Source: HIMB11 sp965657135
GTDB taxonomy: Bacteria > Pseudomonadota > Alphaproteobacteria > Rhodobacterales > Rhodobacteraceae
NCBI GenBank assembly: GCA_965657135.1
Contig: CBFHNF010000029.1
Span: forward strand, 1 to 19,686
Direction of reading: 5' to 3'
Length of the DNA: 19,686 bases
The position numbers were made by a program, and so were the translations under genes. Of the stretch, positions 6,914-15,225 are shown piece by piece. Under the pieces are notes generated by a model. It ran no database searches and had not been told where the DNA came from. It saw only the letters and a list, made by a program, of their open reading frames with translations. The stretch's first letter is position 1, and every line of letters starts with the position of its first letter.

Positions 6914-7558
6914 ATGAAAAATCCTATTTCTGTGAAAATTTGTGGCCTTGCCACATTGGATGATGTGCGCGCCTGTGCGGATGCGGGCGCAAATTATATG
7001 GGGTTGGTGTTTTTTGAGAAGTCACCACGCAATATTAGCATTGATGCTGCGCGTGAATTGGCACTGGCAGCGCCATTGGGATTGGCCAAGGTTGCCTTGG
7101 TTGTGAACCCAAACGATGCAGAGTTGGATGCGATCACAGAAACGGTTCCGCTGGACATGCTGCAACTTCATGGAAAAGAGACACCTGAACGCGTGTCCGA
7201 AGTCAAAGCGCGCTATGGCTTGCCAGTGATGAAGGCGGTTGGGATCGCGGACAGTGATGATTTGCCAAAGTTGGAACGTTATTTTGGCGTTGCTGATCAA
7301 ATTCTTGTGGATGCAAAACCACCCAAGGGCGGGGAATTGCCGGGGGGCAATGGATTATCCTTTGACTGGCGCTTGATCGCGGGACGCCGTTGGCCATGTC
7401 CGTGGATGTTGGCGGGTGGTTTAACCGATGAAAACGTGTCAGAAGCCGTCAGAATGACGGGCGCACAACAGGTCGATGTGTCTAGTGGCGTCGAAGATGC
7501 GCCTGGTCAAAAAAGCGCCGAATTGATCCAAAATTTCGTCCGAGCAAGCCGTATTTAA
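6914..7558 (+). CDS. trpF: Phosphoribosylanthranilate isomerase
   Basis: TrpF converts N-(5'-phosphoribosyl)anthranilate to CdRP, the third step of tryptophan synthesis. The 214-residue single-domain TIM barrel carries VKICG at residues 7-11 with catalytic Cys10, LQLHG at 84-88, and LVDAKPP with catalytic Asp133. The phosphate-binding loops GGNGLSFDW, LAGGL and DVSSGVE follow in the usual order. It is a stand-alone isomerase, not the trpC-F fusion of enteric bacteria. It starts 5 nt after the lapA stop without a strong Shine-Dalgarno, so coupling to lapA is likely. trpB follows after 95 nt. Confidence 0.97.
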   Translation: MKNPISVKICGLATLDDVRACADAGANYMGLVFFEKSPRNISIDAARELALAAPLGLAKVALVVNPNDAELDAITETVPLDMLQLHGKETPERVSEVKARYGLPVMKAVGIADSDDLPKLERYFGVADQILVDAKPPKGGELPGGNGLSFDWRLIAGRRWPCPWMLAGGLTDENVSEAVRMTGAQQVDVSSGVEDAPGQKSAELIQNFVRASRI

Positions 7559-7572
7559 ATTTTTGCTTAAAC

Positions 7573-7582
7573 ATCACGTGAT
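7573..7582. promoter_or_regulatory. 10-bp palindrome upstream of trpB
   Basis: ATCACGTGAT is a perfect ten-base palindrome 15 nt after the trpF stop and about 70 nt before the trpB start. It could be a transcription-factor site; no known regulator is assigned. A ten-base palindrome can also occur by chance. Confidence 0.25.
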
Positions 7583-7641
7583 TTATCGCGCGACCGCTTT
7601 ACCATACCCTAATGACAGGCTACACCTATCCAGTGAACGGC

Positions 7642-7647
7642 GGAGGA
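7642..7647 (+). promoter_or_regulatory. Shine-Dalgarno that fixes the trpB start
   Basis: GGAGGA lies six nt before ATG 7654. It chooses this start over the in-frame ATG at 7612, which has no such site and would add 14 residues (MTGYTYPVNGGGQT) not expected in TrpB. Confidence 0.85.
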
Positions 7648-7653
7648 CAAACA

Positions 7654-8901
7654 ATGGCGAACGATCTCTTCAACAGCTTTATGACAGGCCCAGATGATAA
7701 GGGGCGTTTTGGAAAATTCGGTGGACGCTTTGTTTCGGAAACCTTGATGCCGCTGATCCTAGAGTTGGAAGAGCAATACGAACGCGCCAAAACGGATGAA
7801 TCCTTTTGGAATGAAATGCACGATCTGTGGACGCATTATGTGGGCCGCCCCAGCCCGATGTATTTTGCCGAACGTTTGACCGATCACTTGGGTGGTGCAA
7901 AAGTCTATATGAAGCGGGACGAACTGAACCATACAGGCGCGCACAAAATCAACAATGTGTTGGGGCAAATTATTCTGGCACGCCGCATGGGAAAAACACG
8001 GATCATCGCGGAAACAGGTGCGGGTCAACACGGTGTCGCAACCGCAACTGTATGTGCAAAATTCGGTTTGAAATGTGTGGTTTACATGGGCGCGCATGAT
8101 GTGGAACGTCAGGCGCCAAATGTGTTCCGCATGCGTCTTCTTGGAGCAGAGGTTGTGCCCGTCACATCGGGCCGTGGCACCTTGAAGGATGCTATGAATG
8201 ATGCGCTGCGCGATTGGGTTACAAATGTGCGCGATACCTTCTATTGCATCGGCACCGTTGCAGGACCGCACCCATACCCAGCGATGGTGCGTGATTTCCA
8301 ATCTATCATCGGCAAAGAAGCCAAAGAACAGCTGATGGCAGCAGAGGGACGTTTGCCTGACACACTGATTGCGGCGATTGGTGGTGGGTCTAATGCAATG
8401 GGCCTATTCTACCCATTCCTAGATGATAAAGATGTGAACATCATTGGTGTCGAGGCAGGCGGCAAAGGCGTCAATGATGATATGGAGCATTGTGCGTCGC
8501 TGACGGGTGGACGCCCAGGTGTATTGCACGGCAACCGCACATATCTGTTGCAGGATGATGATGGCCAAATTCTAGAAGGTTTTTCAATTTCTGCAGGTTT
8601 GGATTATCCAGGTATTGGCCCCGAGCATGCATGGCTGCATGATATTGGTCGCGCCAAATATGTCTCGATTACGGATAAAGAAGCATTAGAAGCGTTTCAG
8701 CTGTGCTGCGCAACCGAAGGGATTATTCCTGCGCTTGAGCCCTCGCATGCGCTTGGACATGTGATGAAAATTGCGCCAACACTTCCTGCTGATCACATTA
8801 TTTGCATGAATATGTGTGGGCGCGGGGACAAAGATATCTTTACCGTTGCGCGCCATCTTGGATTTGACATGAATGGCCCAGAGGGCCGTGATGCTGGGTA
8901 G
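7654..8901 (+). CDS. trpB: Tryptophan synthase beta chain
   Basis: TrpB condenses indole with serine to give tryptophan, using pyridoxal phosphate; it normally works in an alpha2-beta2 complex with TrpA. From ATG 7654 the product is 415 residues. The PLP lysine is Lys98 in HTGAHKINN, the catalytic glutamate is Glu120 in ETGAGQHG, and the cofactor-phosphate loop GGGSNAMG is at 243-250. AGLDYPGIGPEHA and the C-terminal CGRGDKD are also present, as in the trpB1 class that partners TrpA. trpA is not in this window; instead an AEC permease starts 3 nt after the stop. No Trp-codon-rich leader peptide is found between trpF and trpB (no TGG there). Confidence 0.97.
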   Translation: MANDLFNSFMTGPDDKGRFGKFGGRFVSETLMPLILELEEQYERAKTDESFWNEMHDLWTHYVGRPSPMYFAERLTDHLGGAKVYMKRDELNHTGAHKINNVLGQIILARRMGKTRIIAETGAGQHGVATATVCAKFGLKCVVYMGAHDVERQAPNVFRMRLLGAEVVPVTSGRGTLKDAMNDALRDWVTNVRDTFYCIGTVAGPHPYPAMVRDFQSIIGKEAKEQLMAAEGRLPDTLIAAIGGGSNAMGLFYPFLDDKDVNIIGVEAGGKGVNDDMEHCASLTGGRPGVLHGNRTYLLQDDDGQILEGFSISAGLDYPGIGPEHAWLHDIGRAKYVSITDKEALEAFQLCCATEGIIPALEPSHALGHVMKIAPTLPADHIICMNMCGRGDKDIFTVARHLGFDMNGPEGRDAG

Positions 8902-8904
8902 GGT

Positions 8905-9789
8905 ATGGCCCTATTCTTGATCATTTTTAATGTCGTTGCTCCAGTTTTTTTGATAGCAGGCAGCGGTTATCTATGGGTGAATCAGGGTGTTGCATACCCA
9001 ACCGAATTCGTCACCCGTTTGGCCACCAAGATTGCGGTTCCCTGTCTCGTTTTTGACAGTTTGATGACCACTGAAATTGACCCAGAGGCCTTGGCGACAA
9101 TGTTTTGGGCCTCGGTTGTCACATATGGCGTCGCGATGATTGCTGTGTATGTTTTTTTGAAAATTGCGAAATTAGACATGGCCAGCTATTTCGCCCCATT
9201 TGTTAGTGGAAACACGGGAAACATGGGGTTGCCTTTATGTCTGTTCGCATTTGGGCAGGCTGGATTTGGCTATGCAATTATACTGTTCAGTGTGACATCA
9301 GTTTTCGCATTTAGCATCGGGATTTACGTTATCACGGGGGGAACATCGCTGCGTAAGCTGGTGCGTGAACCCCTGGTTATATCAACCCTTTTGGGTTTGT
9401 TATTTTTGGTTCAAGGCTGGCAATTACCAGAGTTTTTGACAAATACAATCAATCTTGTCGGCGGAATAGGCATTCCGATTATGTTGATCACCTTAGGTGT
9501 TGCTGTTGCGCGACTAAAGCCTGCGAATATTGTAAGTGCACTTTGGCTATCCGCTGCCAAAATCGCAATCTGCACACTGGTGGCAATTGGTGTTGGATCC
9601 GTATTTGATTTGCCTGATACAGCCTACGCTGTTTTGGTTCTTCAAATGTCAGCGCCTGTCGCGGTGACATCCTATCTGCTTGCGGAGCGATACAAGGTCG
9701 ATGCCGAGGCCGTGGCAGGATTGGTCGTTGTTTCCACCGTTATGACAATCGGTGTTGCGCCCTTGATCCTGAGCTTTTTGTTGGTATAG
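8905..9789 (+). CDS. AEC-family (auxin efflux carrier) permease
   Basis: The 294-residue product is strongly hydrophobic, with about ten membrane segments in two five-helix halves (first half to about 150, a short basic loop RKLVREP, then the second half). SGNTGNMGLPL at 101-111 is the characteristic GNxGxxGxP motif of the crossover region of AEC/PIN-like (BART superfamily) transporters. Members of this family move weak organic acids such as malonate or malate in bacteria and auxin in plants; the substrate here is unknown. It starts 3 nt after trpB with only a weak TAGGG upstream, so translational coupling to trpB is likely. It converges with valS. Confidence 0.85.
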   Translation: MALFLIIFNVVAPVFLIAGSGYLWVNQGVAYPTEFVTRLATKIAVPCLVFDSLMTTEIDPEALATMFWASVVTYGVAMIAVYVFLKIAKLDMASYFAPFVSGNTGNMGLPLCLFAFGQAGFGYAIILFSVTSVFAFSIGIYVITGGTSLRKLVREPLVISTLLGLLFLVQGWQLPEFLTNTINLVGGIGIPIMLITLGVAVARLKPANIVSALWLSAAKIAICTLVAIGVGSVFDLPDTAYAVLVLQMSAPVAVTSYLLAERYKVDAEAVAGLVVVSTVMTIGVAPLILSFLLV

Positions 9790-9792
9790 GGC

Positions 9793-9844
9793 AGTGCTGG
9801 TTAACCCTGTCGCCTATGTGATGACGACAGGGTTAACCAGCACT
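9793..9844. terminator. Perfect 20-bp inverted repeat between convergent genes
   Basis: AGTGCTGGTTAACCCTGTCG (9793-9812) is exactly complementary to 9825-9844, with a 12-base loop. It starts 3 nt after the permease stop and its last base is the first base of the valS stop codon on the other strand. Position and symmetry suggest a bidirectional transcription end, but neither side has a T run, which is unusual for an intrinsic terminator. Confidence 0.7.
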
Positions 9845-12735
9845 TAGATTTCGTTCAAGCGCTCTATTGCGGCCTTAAGTTGGGCTTCTTCTTCTTCTCG
9901 CTCCGCCAGATTGGCACGCGCTTCCTCGACCACCTCATCGGGTGCAGAGGCGACAAATTTTGGATTGTTTAAACGCCCCCGCAGTCCACCCAATTCCTTG
10001 GCCAATTTACCAAGTGATTTTTCAAGGCGGTCCTTCTCTGCTTCAATGTCGATGATATCCGCCAGCGGAAGCCCAAAGGTTCCGCCTGGAACTGCGACGG
10101 TAATCGTCCCCTTGGGGAAGGCATCTGCATGCGTCAATTCAACCACGCGAGCCAGTTTTAGGATCATCGCTTCGTTCCGCTGCCATGCGGACTCACCTGC
10201 GGCGTCCAGCTCGGTCACGATCATGGGAATGCGCAAACCTGCGGGAACGCGCATTTGTGAACGAGCAGAGCGAATGCCCTCAATCAAGCTGATTACCCAG
10301 TTCATTTCACGATCTGCGGCCGCATCTACCAACTCAGCCGAGGTGTAGGTCGGCCAATCTGCATGAACCACCATCTTTGTGCGATCCCCCAACGCGCCCC
10401 ACAGCTCTTCTGTGATGAAGGGCATTATGGGATGCAGAAGGATCAAACACTGATCAATCACCCATCCCATGACGCGGCGCGTTTCCTCTTTGGCGGCCTC
10501 ATCCTCTGCGTTTAGCAAAGGTTTGGATAATTCCACATACCAATCGCAGACCTTGCCCCAAACATAGGCATAAAGCGCCTGTGCCGCATCGTTAAAGCGG
10601 TAGGTTTCAAAAGCCGCATCGACAACTTCGCGTACCTTGGCAGTTTCACCAATGATCCATTTGTTGACCGCTTGGTCGGCGTTTGGAATGATGCCATCTG
10701 ATGGCACAGCCTCGTTCATTTCGGCAAAACGCGCTGCGTTCCAAAGTTTGGTGCCGAAATTTCGGTATCCTTGGATCCGCTGCATGTCCAATTTCAAGAC
10801 GCCGCCGATAGAGGCCATTGCCGCGTTTGTAAAGCGCAAGGCATCCGCACCGTATTCGTCGATGATATCCAATGGATCAATCACGTTGCCAGTGGATTTG
10901 GACATTTTCTTGCCTTTGGCATCGCGCACCAGCCCGTGCAAATACACCGTGTCAAACGGGATCTGATCGACCACGGCCAATTGCATCATCATCATCCGCG
11001 CAACCCAGAAAAACAAAATGTCCTGTCCTGTGATCAGGGTCGAGGTTGGGAAATATTTGTCCAGTGCTGCATTCTGTTCGGGCCAGCCCAACGTGCCGAT
11101 GGGCCAAAGGCCAGAGCTGAACCAAGTGTCCAACACATCGGGATCACGCGTCAACGTTTTGCCTGGCGCTTGGGCTTGTGCCTCTGCTTCGGTTGCAGCG
11201 CAATACTGGTTGCCATCTTCGTCAAACCACACGGGCACCTGATGTCCCCACCACAATTGGCGTGAGATACACCAGGGTTCAATGTTTTCCAGCCAGTGAT
11301 AATATGTCTTTTCGCCTGACTCTGGAATGATTTTCACGGTCCCATCGCGCACTGCATCCAATGCGGGGCCAACGATTTTGGCGGTGTCAACGAACCACTG
11401 ATCCGTCAACATAGGTTCAATCACCACCTTTGATCGATCCCCAAAGGGTTGCATAATCGGTTTATTTTCGATGTGCGGGATAAGGTCTGCTTCGTCTTCT
11501 TCACCCGCTTTGGGGTTGGGGATCATGACGGCGTTGCCTTCGGCCGTGATTGAGGCGACAACCTGTTCGCGCGCTGCTATACGATCCAACCCGCGATATT
11601 CATCGGGGACAAGGTTCATGGCGGCGACTTTATTTTCGTCCCATTCGATTTCGCCATTTGCAATGCGCTGCGCCTCTGCTGCTTCTTCTGAATAGGGGCG
11701 ACCATCTGCACGCATGGCGGCACGCGTGTCCATCAGGTTGTACAAGGGGATATTTCCGCGTTTTGCGACCTGATAGTCGTTGAAATCATGCGCGCCTGTG
11801 ATTTTCACTGCACCTGATCCGAAATCTGGATCGGGGTATTCATCCGTGATGATCGGGATCAAACGGCGATGTTCCTTGGGCCCGACGGGGATTTCACACA
11901 GTTTGCCAACAATCGGTGCATAGCGTTCATCGCTGGGATGGACCGCAACGGCCCCGTCACCCAACATGGTTTCGGGACGTGTCGTTGCGATTGAGATATA
12001 GTCGCGTTCTTCGCTAAGTGTGATGTTCCCATCCTCGTCCTTTTCAACGTAGGTATAGGTTTGCCCATCCGCCAAAGGATATTTGAAATGCCACATGTGG
12101 CCGGCAACTTCGATGTTTTCCACCTCAAGATCAGAGATTGCCGTTTCAAAATGTGGGTCCCAATTGACCAATCGTTTACCGCGGTAAATCAGCCCTTTGT
12201 TGTACATTTCAACGAATACCTTGATAACGGCATCATGAAAATTTCCATCCTCATCCACTGGGGCGTTTGGCGCACCGGACATAGTGAATGCCGTGCGATC
12301 CCAATCACAACTCGCGCCCAGCCGCTTTAACTGATTGATAATGGTGCCGCCTGATTGCTTTTTCCATTCCCACACTTTGGCCAAAAACGCCTGACGTCCC
12401 ATTTCCGCGCGGCTTGGCGCACCAGCCTTGGCCAATTCGCGTTCGACAACCATTTGTGTGGCGATGCCTGCATGGTCGGTCCCGGGCTGCCACAGTGTGT
12501 CGACCCCTTGCATGCGGTTCCAGCGGATTAAAATATCTTGTAACGTGTTGTTGAATGCATGGCCCATATGCAACACACCTGTCACGTTCGGCGGAGGAAT
12601 CATGATTGTAAAGGTTTCGTCGCGTGATGCATTTGCACCCGCTTTAAAACACCCTGCCTGTTCCCACGCCGCATAAATGCGTGCTTCTGCTGTGTTGGTG
12701 TCGAAGGTTTTTTCAAGTGCCATGAAAATGCTCAT
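9844..12735 (-). CDS. valS: Valyl-tRNA synthetase
   Basis: ValS charges tRNA-Val and edits mis-activated threonine. The 963-residue class I synthetase is complete: PPPNVTGVLHMGHA with the HIGH-type motif HMGH at residues 56-59, editing-domain landmarks including TTRPETMLGD at 251-260, WCISRQLWWGHQVPVW near 488, and KMSKS at 610-614. A C-terminal coiled-coil arm typical of ValS runs from about 895 to the end, rich in Glu, Lys, Arg and Leu. The start is either ATG 12735 (MSIFMALEKTF) or the in-frame ATG at 12723; many homologues begin with M-x-M/L-EKTF, which favours the latter, but a GGAA about 12 nt before 12735 suits the former. It is transcribed alone, divergent from the CoxL-like gene. Confidence 0.97.
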   Translation of the reverse strand: MSIFMALEKTFDTNTAEARIYAAWEQAGCFKAGANASRDETFTIMIPPPNVTGVLHMGHAFNNTLQDILIRWNRMQGVDTLWQPGTDHAGIATQMVVERELAKAGAPSRAEMGRQAFLAKVWEWKKQSGGTIINQLKRLGASCDWDRTAFTMSGAPNAPVDEDGNFHDAVIKVFVEMYNKGLIYRGKRLVNWDPHFETAISDLEVENIEVAGHMWHFKYPLADGQTYTYVEKDEDGNITLSEERDYISIATTRPETMLGDGAVAVHPSDERYAPIVGKLCEIPVGPKEHRRLIPIITDEYPDPDFGSGAVKITGAHDFNDYQVAKRGNIPLYNLMDTRAAMRADGRPYSEEAAEAQRIANGEIEWDENKVAAMNLVPDEYRGLDRIAAREQVVASITAEGNAVMIPNPKAGEEDEADLIPHIENKPIMQPFGDRSKVVIEPMLTDQWFVDTAKIVGPALDAVRDGTVKIIPESGEKTYYHWLENIEPWCISRQLWWGHQVPVWFDEDGNQYCAATEAEAQAQAPGKTLTRDPDVLDTWFSSGLWPIGTLGWPEQNAALDKYFPTSTLITGQDILFFWVARMMMMQLAVVDQIPFDTVYLHGLVRDAKGKKMSKSTGNVIDPLDIIDEYGADALRFTNAAMASIGGVLKLDMQRIQGYRNFGTKLWNAARFAEMNEAVPSDGIIPNADQAVNKWIIGETAKVREVVDAAFETYRFNDAAQALYAYVWGKVCDWYVELSKPLLNAEDEAAKEETRRVMGWVIDQCLILLHPIMPFITEELWGALGDRTKMVVHADWPTYTSAELVDAAADREMNWVISLIEGIRSARSQMRVPAGLRIPMIVTELDAAGESAWQRNEAMILKLARVVELTHADAFPKGTITVAVPGGTFGLPLADIIDIEAEKDRLEKSLGKLAKELGGLRGRLNNPKFVASAPDEVVEEARANLAEREEEEAQLKAAIERLNEI

Positions 12736-12860
12736 TCTTGGTGTTATTCCGCAATCTTTCGTCTAGCCTGATTTTAGCAAAAGGGAAAGCGAGATTGCCC
12801 ATAATTTCTGCACGTTGCGTCACGAACGCGCAGGAGTTTTGAATAATTTGTGGAAAAGGG

Positions 12861-12889
12861 TTGGACAGCCCTAATTCTATCAGTAGTGT
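12861..12889 (+). promoter_or_regulatory. Candidate promoter for the CoxL-like gene
   Basis: TTGGAC (12861-12866) and TAGTGT (12884-12889) are 17 nt apart, 39 nt before the start of the molybdopterin-binding protein gene and inside the valS divergent region. The -10 is a partial match. Confidence 0.35.
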
Positions 12890-12927
12890 TCGCGCAAATC
12901 AGCGACTGATCAATAGGATAGTGCCAC

Positions 12928-15225
12928 ATGGATAAGTTCGGACAAAGCCAACCAATCTCACGTGTTGAGGATCAACGCTTTCTTAAAGGGTTTGGTAAGT
13001 ACATAGATGATATTGCGCCGGCAGATGCGCTTCATGCGTTTGTGTTCCGCTCTCCCGTTGCACATGGAGTGATCACCAATTTCGACGTCAGTGATGCGCG
13101 TGACAGCGAAGGCGTTATTGCCGTAATCACGGCCCAAGAATTGATTGATGCAGGTATTTCGATGGATCTCGAGGGTGCCGTTGTCAAAAATCGCGACGGC
13201 AGCGATGGGGCAAAACCACAGCGTCCGCTGCTGGCCATTGATCGCGTACGCCACGTTGGTGAACCCGTTGCAGTAATAGTTGCCGAAACAATGCAGCAGG
13301 CCCGTGATGCGGCCGAATTGATCGAATTTGACTATGATGAATTGCCCGTTCAACTGGCGCTGACTGAGGGGGATTTCAATATCCACGACGAGGCGCCTGG
13401 CAACTTGGCCTTTGACTGGGAAATGGGGGACGCCGCAAAAACCCAAGCCGAATTTGACAAGGCCGCGCATGTCGTAAAATTGGAGGTTGGGGACAATCGC
13501 GTTATCGTGAACTCGATAGAACCACGTGGGTGCTATGCGGAATTTGATGGTGAACGTTTGCACGTTGCCATGAATGCACAAGGTGTATGGGCGCATTGGA
13601 ACCGCCTAAGCCAAATGTTGAACATGCCCAAGGAGAATATCCGCGTCACAAACCCCGACACAGGCGGTGGATTTGGGATGAAGGCCATGGCCTATCCCGA
13701 GGCCTATGTTTTGGCGCATGCGGCGATGACATTGGGGCGCCCTGTCCGATGGATGTCGGAACGAACTGAGGCGATGCTAACGGATAACGCGGGGCGTGAT
13801 TTGGTGTCTTGGGCTGAATTCGCCTTTGACGCTGATCACCGCATTCAGGCCTACCGCGTGCACACGGATTGCAACATGGGGGCCTATAATTCACAGTATG
13901 CCCAACCTATCCAGACACAACTTTTTTCACGTGTTTTGATGGGCACCTATGATGTACAGGCCACCTATCTAAGTGTGAAGGGGTATTACACAAACACCAC
14001 GCAGGTTGATGCCTATCGCGGTGCAGGTCGCCCCGAAGCGATTTATGTTTTGGAACGCCTGATGGATCGTGCGGCACGGGAATTAGGAGTGGATTTGTGG
14101 GAATTACACCACAAAAACTTTATCCCAGTGGATAAATTCCCTTATAAAACGACAACGGGCGAAACCTATGATGTCGGCGATTTCTCACGCGTGTTGAACC
14201 ATGCGGAAACTGCTTGTGATCGGGCCGGTTTTGGCGCGCGCAAAGCTGCATCAGAAGCATGCGGCAAACTGCGTGGGCAGGGGCTGTGTTTCTATATCGA
14301 GTCCATATTGGGTGATCCCAGCGAAAGCGCGCGCGTCGAATTTAATGACGATGGCACGGTTTGCATTTTTGTTGGAACGCAGTCCAACGGGCAGGGGCAT
14401 GAAACGGTGTATGCAAAATTCCTGTCGGATCAAACGGGCATCCCACTGGATAAAATCATCGTTGTCCAAGGGGACAGTGATCTGATCAAACAGGGTGGTG
14501 GTACGGGCGGATCGCGCTCTGTCACGGTTCAAAATAACGCTACACTGGCCACGGTTGACAAGATGGTCGAAAATTTCACCCTGTATCTTGCAAAGAAAAT
14601 GGGTGTGGCGGCAGAAGAAATATCTTTTGACGATGAAACTTTCCGTGCGGCGGGATCAAACCTAACACCGACGTTCCTAGAGGCGGCGGAGATGGCGCGC
14701 GAAGATGGGCGTGACGATCTGTTGATCCAAGAGGCACGCGCAACGCTTGAGGCGCGTTCCTTCCCCAATGGGGCGCATGTTGCAGAAGTAGAGATTGATC
14801 CAGAAACAGGGAAAACTGTGGTTGATCGGTATGTTGTGGTCGATGATTTTGGGAACCTTATCAATCCACTATTGGCAGAAGGTCAGGTGCACGGCGGTGT
14901 CGCACAGGGCCTAGGACAAGCGCTGTGTGAGCATGTGGTTTATGATGAAGACGGTCAGTTGTTGACCGCAACCTTCATGGATTACGCAATGCCTCGTGCG
15001 GTTGATATGCCATTTGTGAAGTTTGAAACCGAACCTGTGCCATCAACTGCAAATATCATGGGCATGAAGGGCTGTGGCGAAGCGGGAACCGTTGGCGCAA
15101 TGGCGGCGGTATCCAATGCCGTACAAGATGCGTTATGGGATCGCGGCGTAACACAGGCGGATATGCCATTCACGCCTCATCGCGTGTGGCAAATGCTAAA
15201 TGACGCGCCAAAAGCGGCAGAATAA
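12928..15225 (+). CDS. Xanthine dehydrogenase family molybdopterin-binding subunit (CoxL-like, form II motif)
   Basis: This 765-residue protein is the molybdenum-cofactor-binding catalytic subunit of a xanthine oxidase-family hydroxylase. The N-terminal a/b-hammerhead domain (about 15-145, starting RVEDQRFLKGFGKYIDDI) is followed by the Moco domain with TGGGFGMK (245-252), AYRGAGR (362-368), GTQSNGQGHET (483-493), GGGTGGSRS and GCGEAGT with the catalytic Glu718. AYRGAGR is the form II type; true aerobic CO dehydrogenases have AYxCSFR, so oxidation of CO is not supported and an aldehyde or aromatic N-heterocycle is more likely, though the substrate is unknown. AGGA 9 nt upstream supports the start. 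The iron-sulfur and FAD subunits normally encoded nearby are absent. The DUF2235 gene overlaps its end. Confidence 0.9.
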   Translation: MDKFGQSQPISRVEDQRFLKGFGKYIDDIAPADALHAFVFRSPVAHGVITNFDVSDARDSEGVIAVITAQELIDAGISMDLEGAVVKNRDGSDGAKPQRPLLAIDRVRHVGEPVAVIVAETMQQARDAAELIEFDYDELPVQLALTEGDFNIHDEAPGNLAFDWEMGDAAKTQAEFDKAAHVVKLEVGDNRVIVNSIEPRGCYAEFDGERLHVAMNAQGVWAHWNRLSQMLNMPKENIRVTNPDTGGGFGMKAMAYPEAYVLAHAAMTLGRPVRWMSERTEAMLTDNAGRDLVSWAEFAFDADHRIQAYRVHTDCNMGAYNSQYAQPIQTQLFSRVLMGTYDVQATYLSVKGYYTNTTQVDAYRGAGRPEAIYVLERLMDRAARELGVDLWELHHKNFIPVDKFPYKTTTGETYDVGDFSRVLNHAETACDRAGFGARKAASEACGKLRGQGLCFYIESILGDPSESARVEFNDDGTVCIFVGTQSNGQGHETVYAKFLSDQTGIPLDKIIVVQGDSDLIKQGGGTGGSRSVTVQNNATLATVDKMVENFTLYLAKKMGVAAEEISFDDETFRAAGSNLTPTFLEAAEMAREDGRDDLLIQEARATLEARSFPNGAHVAEVEIDPETGKTVVDRYVVVDDFGNLINPLLAEGQVHGGVAQGLGQALCEHVVYDEDGQLLTATFMDYAMPRAVDMPFVKFETEPVPSTANIMGMKGCGEAGTVGAMAAVSNAVQDALWDRGVTQADMPFTPHRVWQMLNDAPKAAE

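Noticed and set aside
7612..7653. Earlier in-frame ATG for trpB
   Set aside because: The strong GGAGGA sits just before ATG 7654, and the extra residues do not fit TrpB.
7559..7653. Trp attenuator leader peptide before trpB
   Set aside because: The spacer contains no TGG codon in any frame.
7759..8301. 180-codon minus-strand ORF inside trpB
   Set aside because: Antisense to catalytic motifs of trpB; composition rich in His and Cys, without a domain.
12958..13596. 212-codon minus-strand ORF inside the CoxL-like gene
   Set aside because: Antisense to a clearly coding hammerhead domain with intact motifs; no recognisable domain.
12928..15225. Aerobic carbon monoxide dehydrogenase large subunit
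   Set aside because: The active-site loop is AYRGAGR, not the AYxCSFR of genuine CO dehydrogenase, and coxS/coxM are absent.
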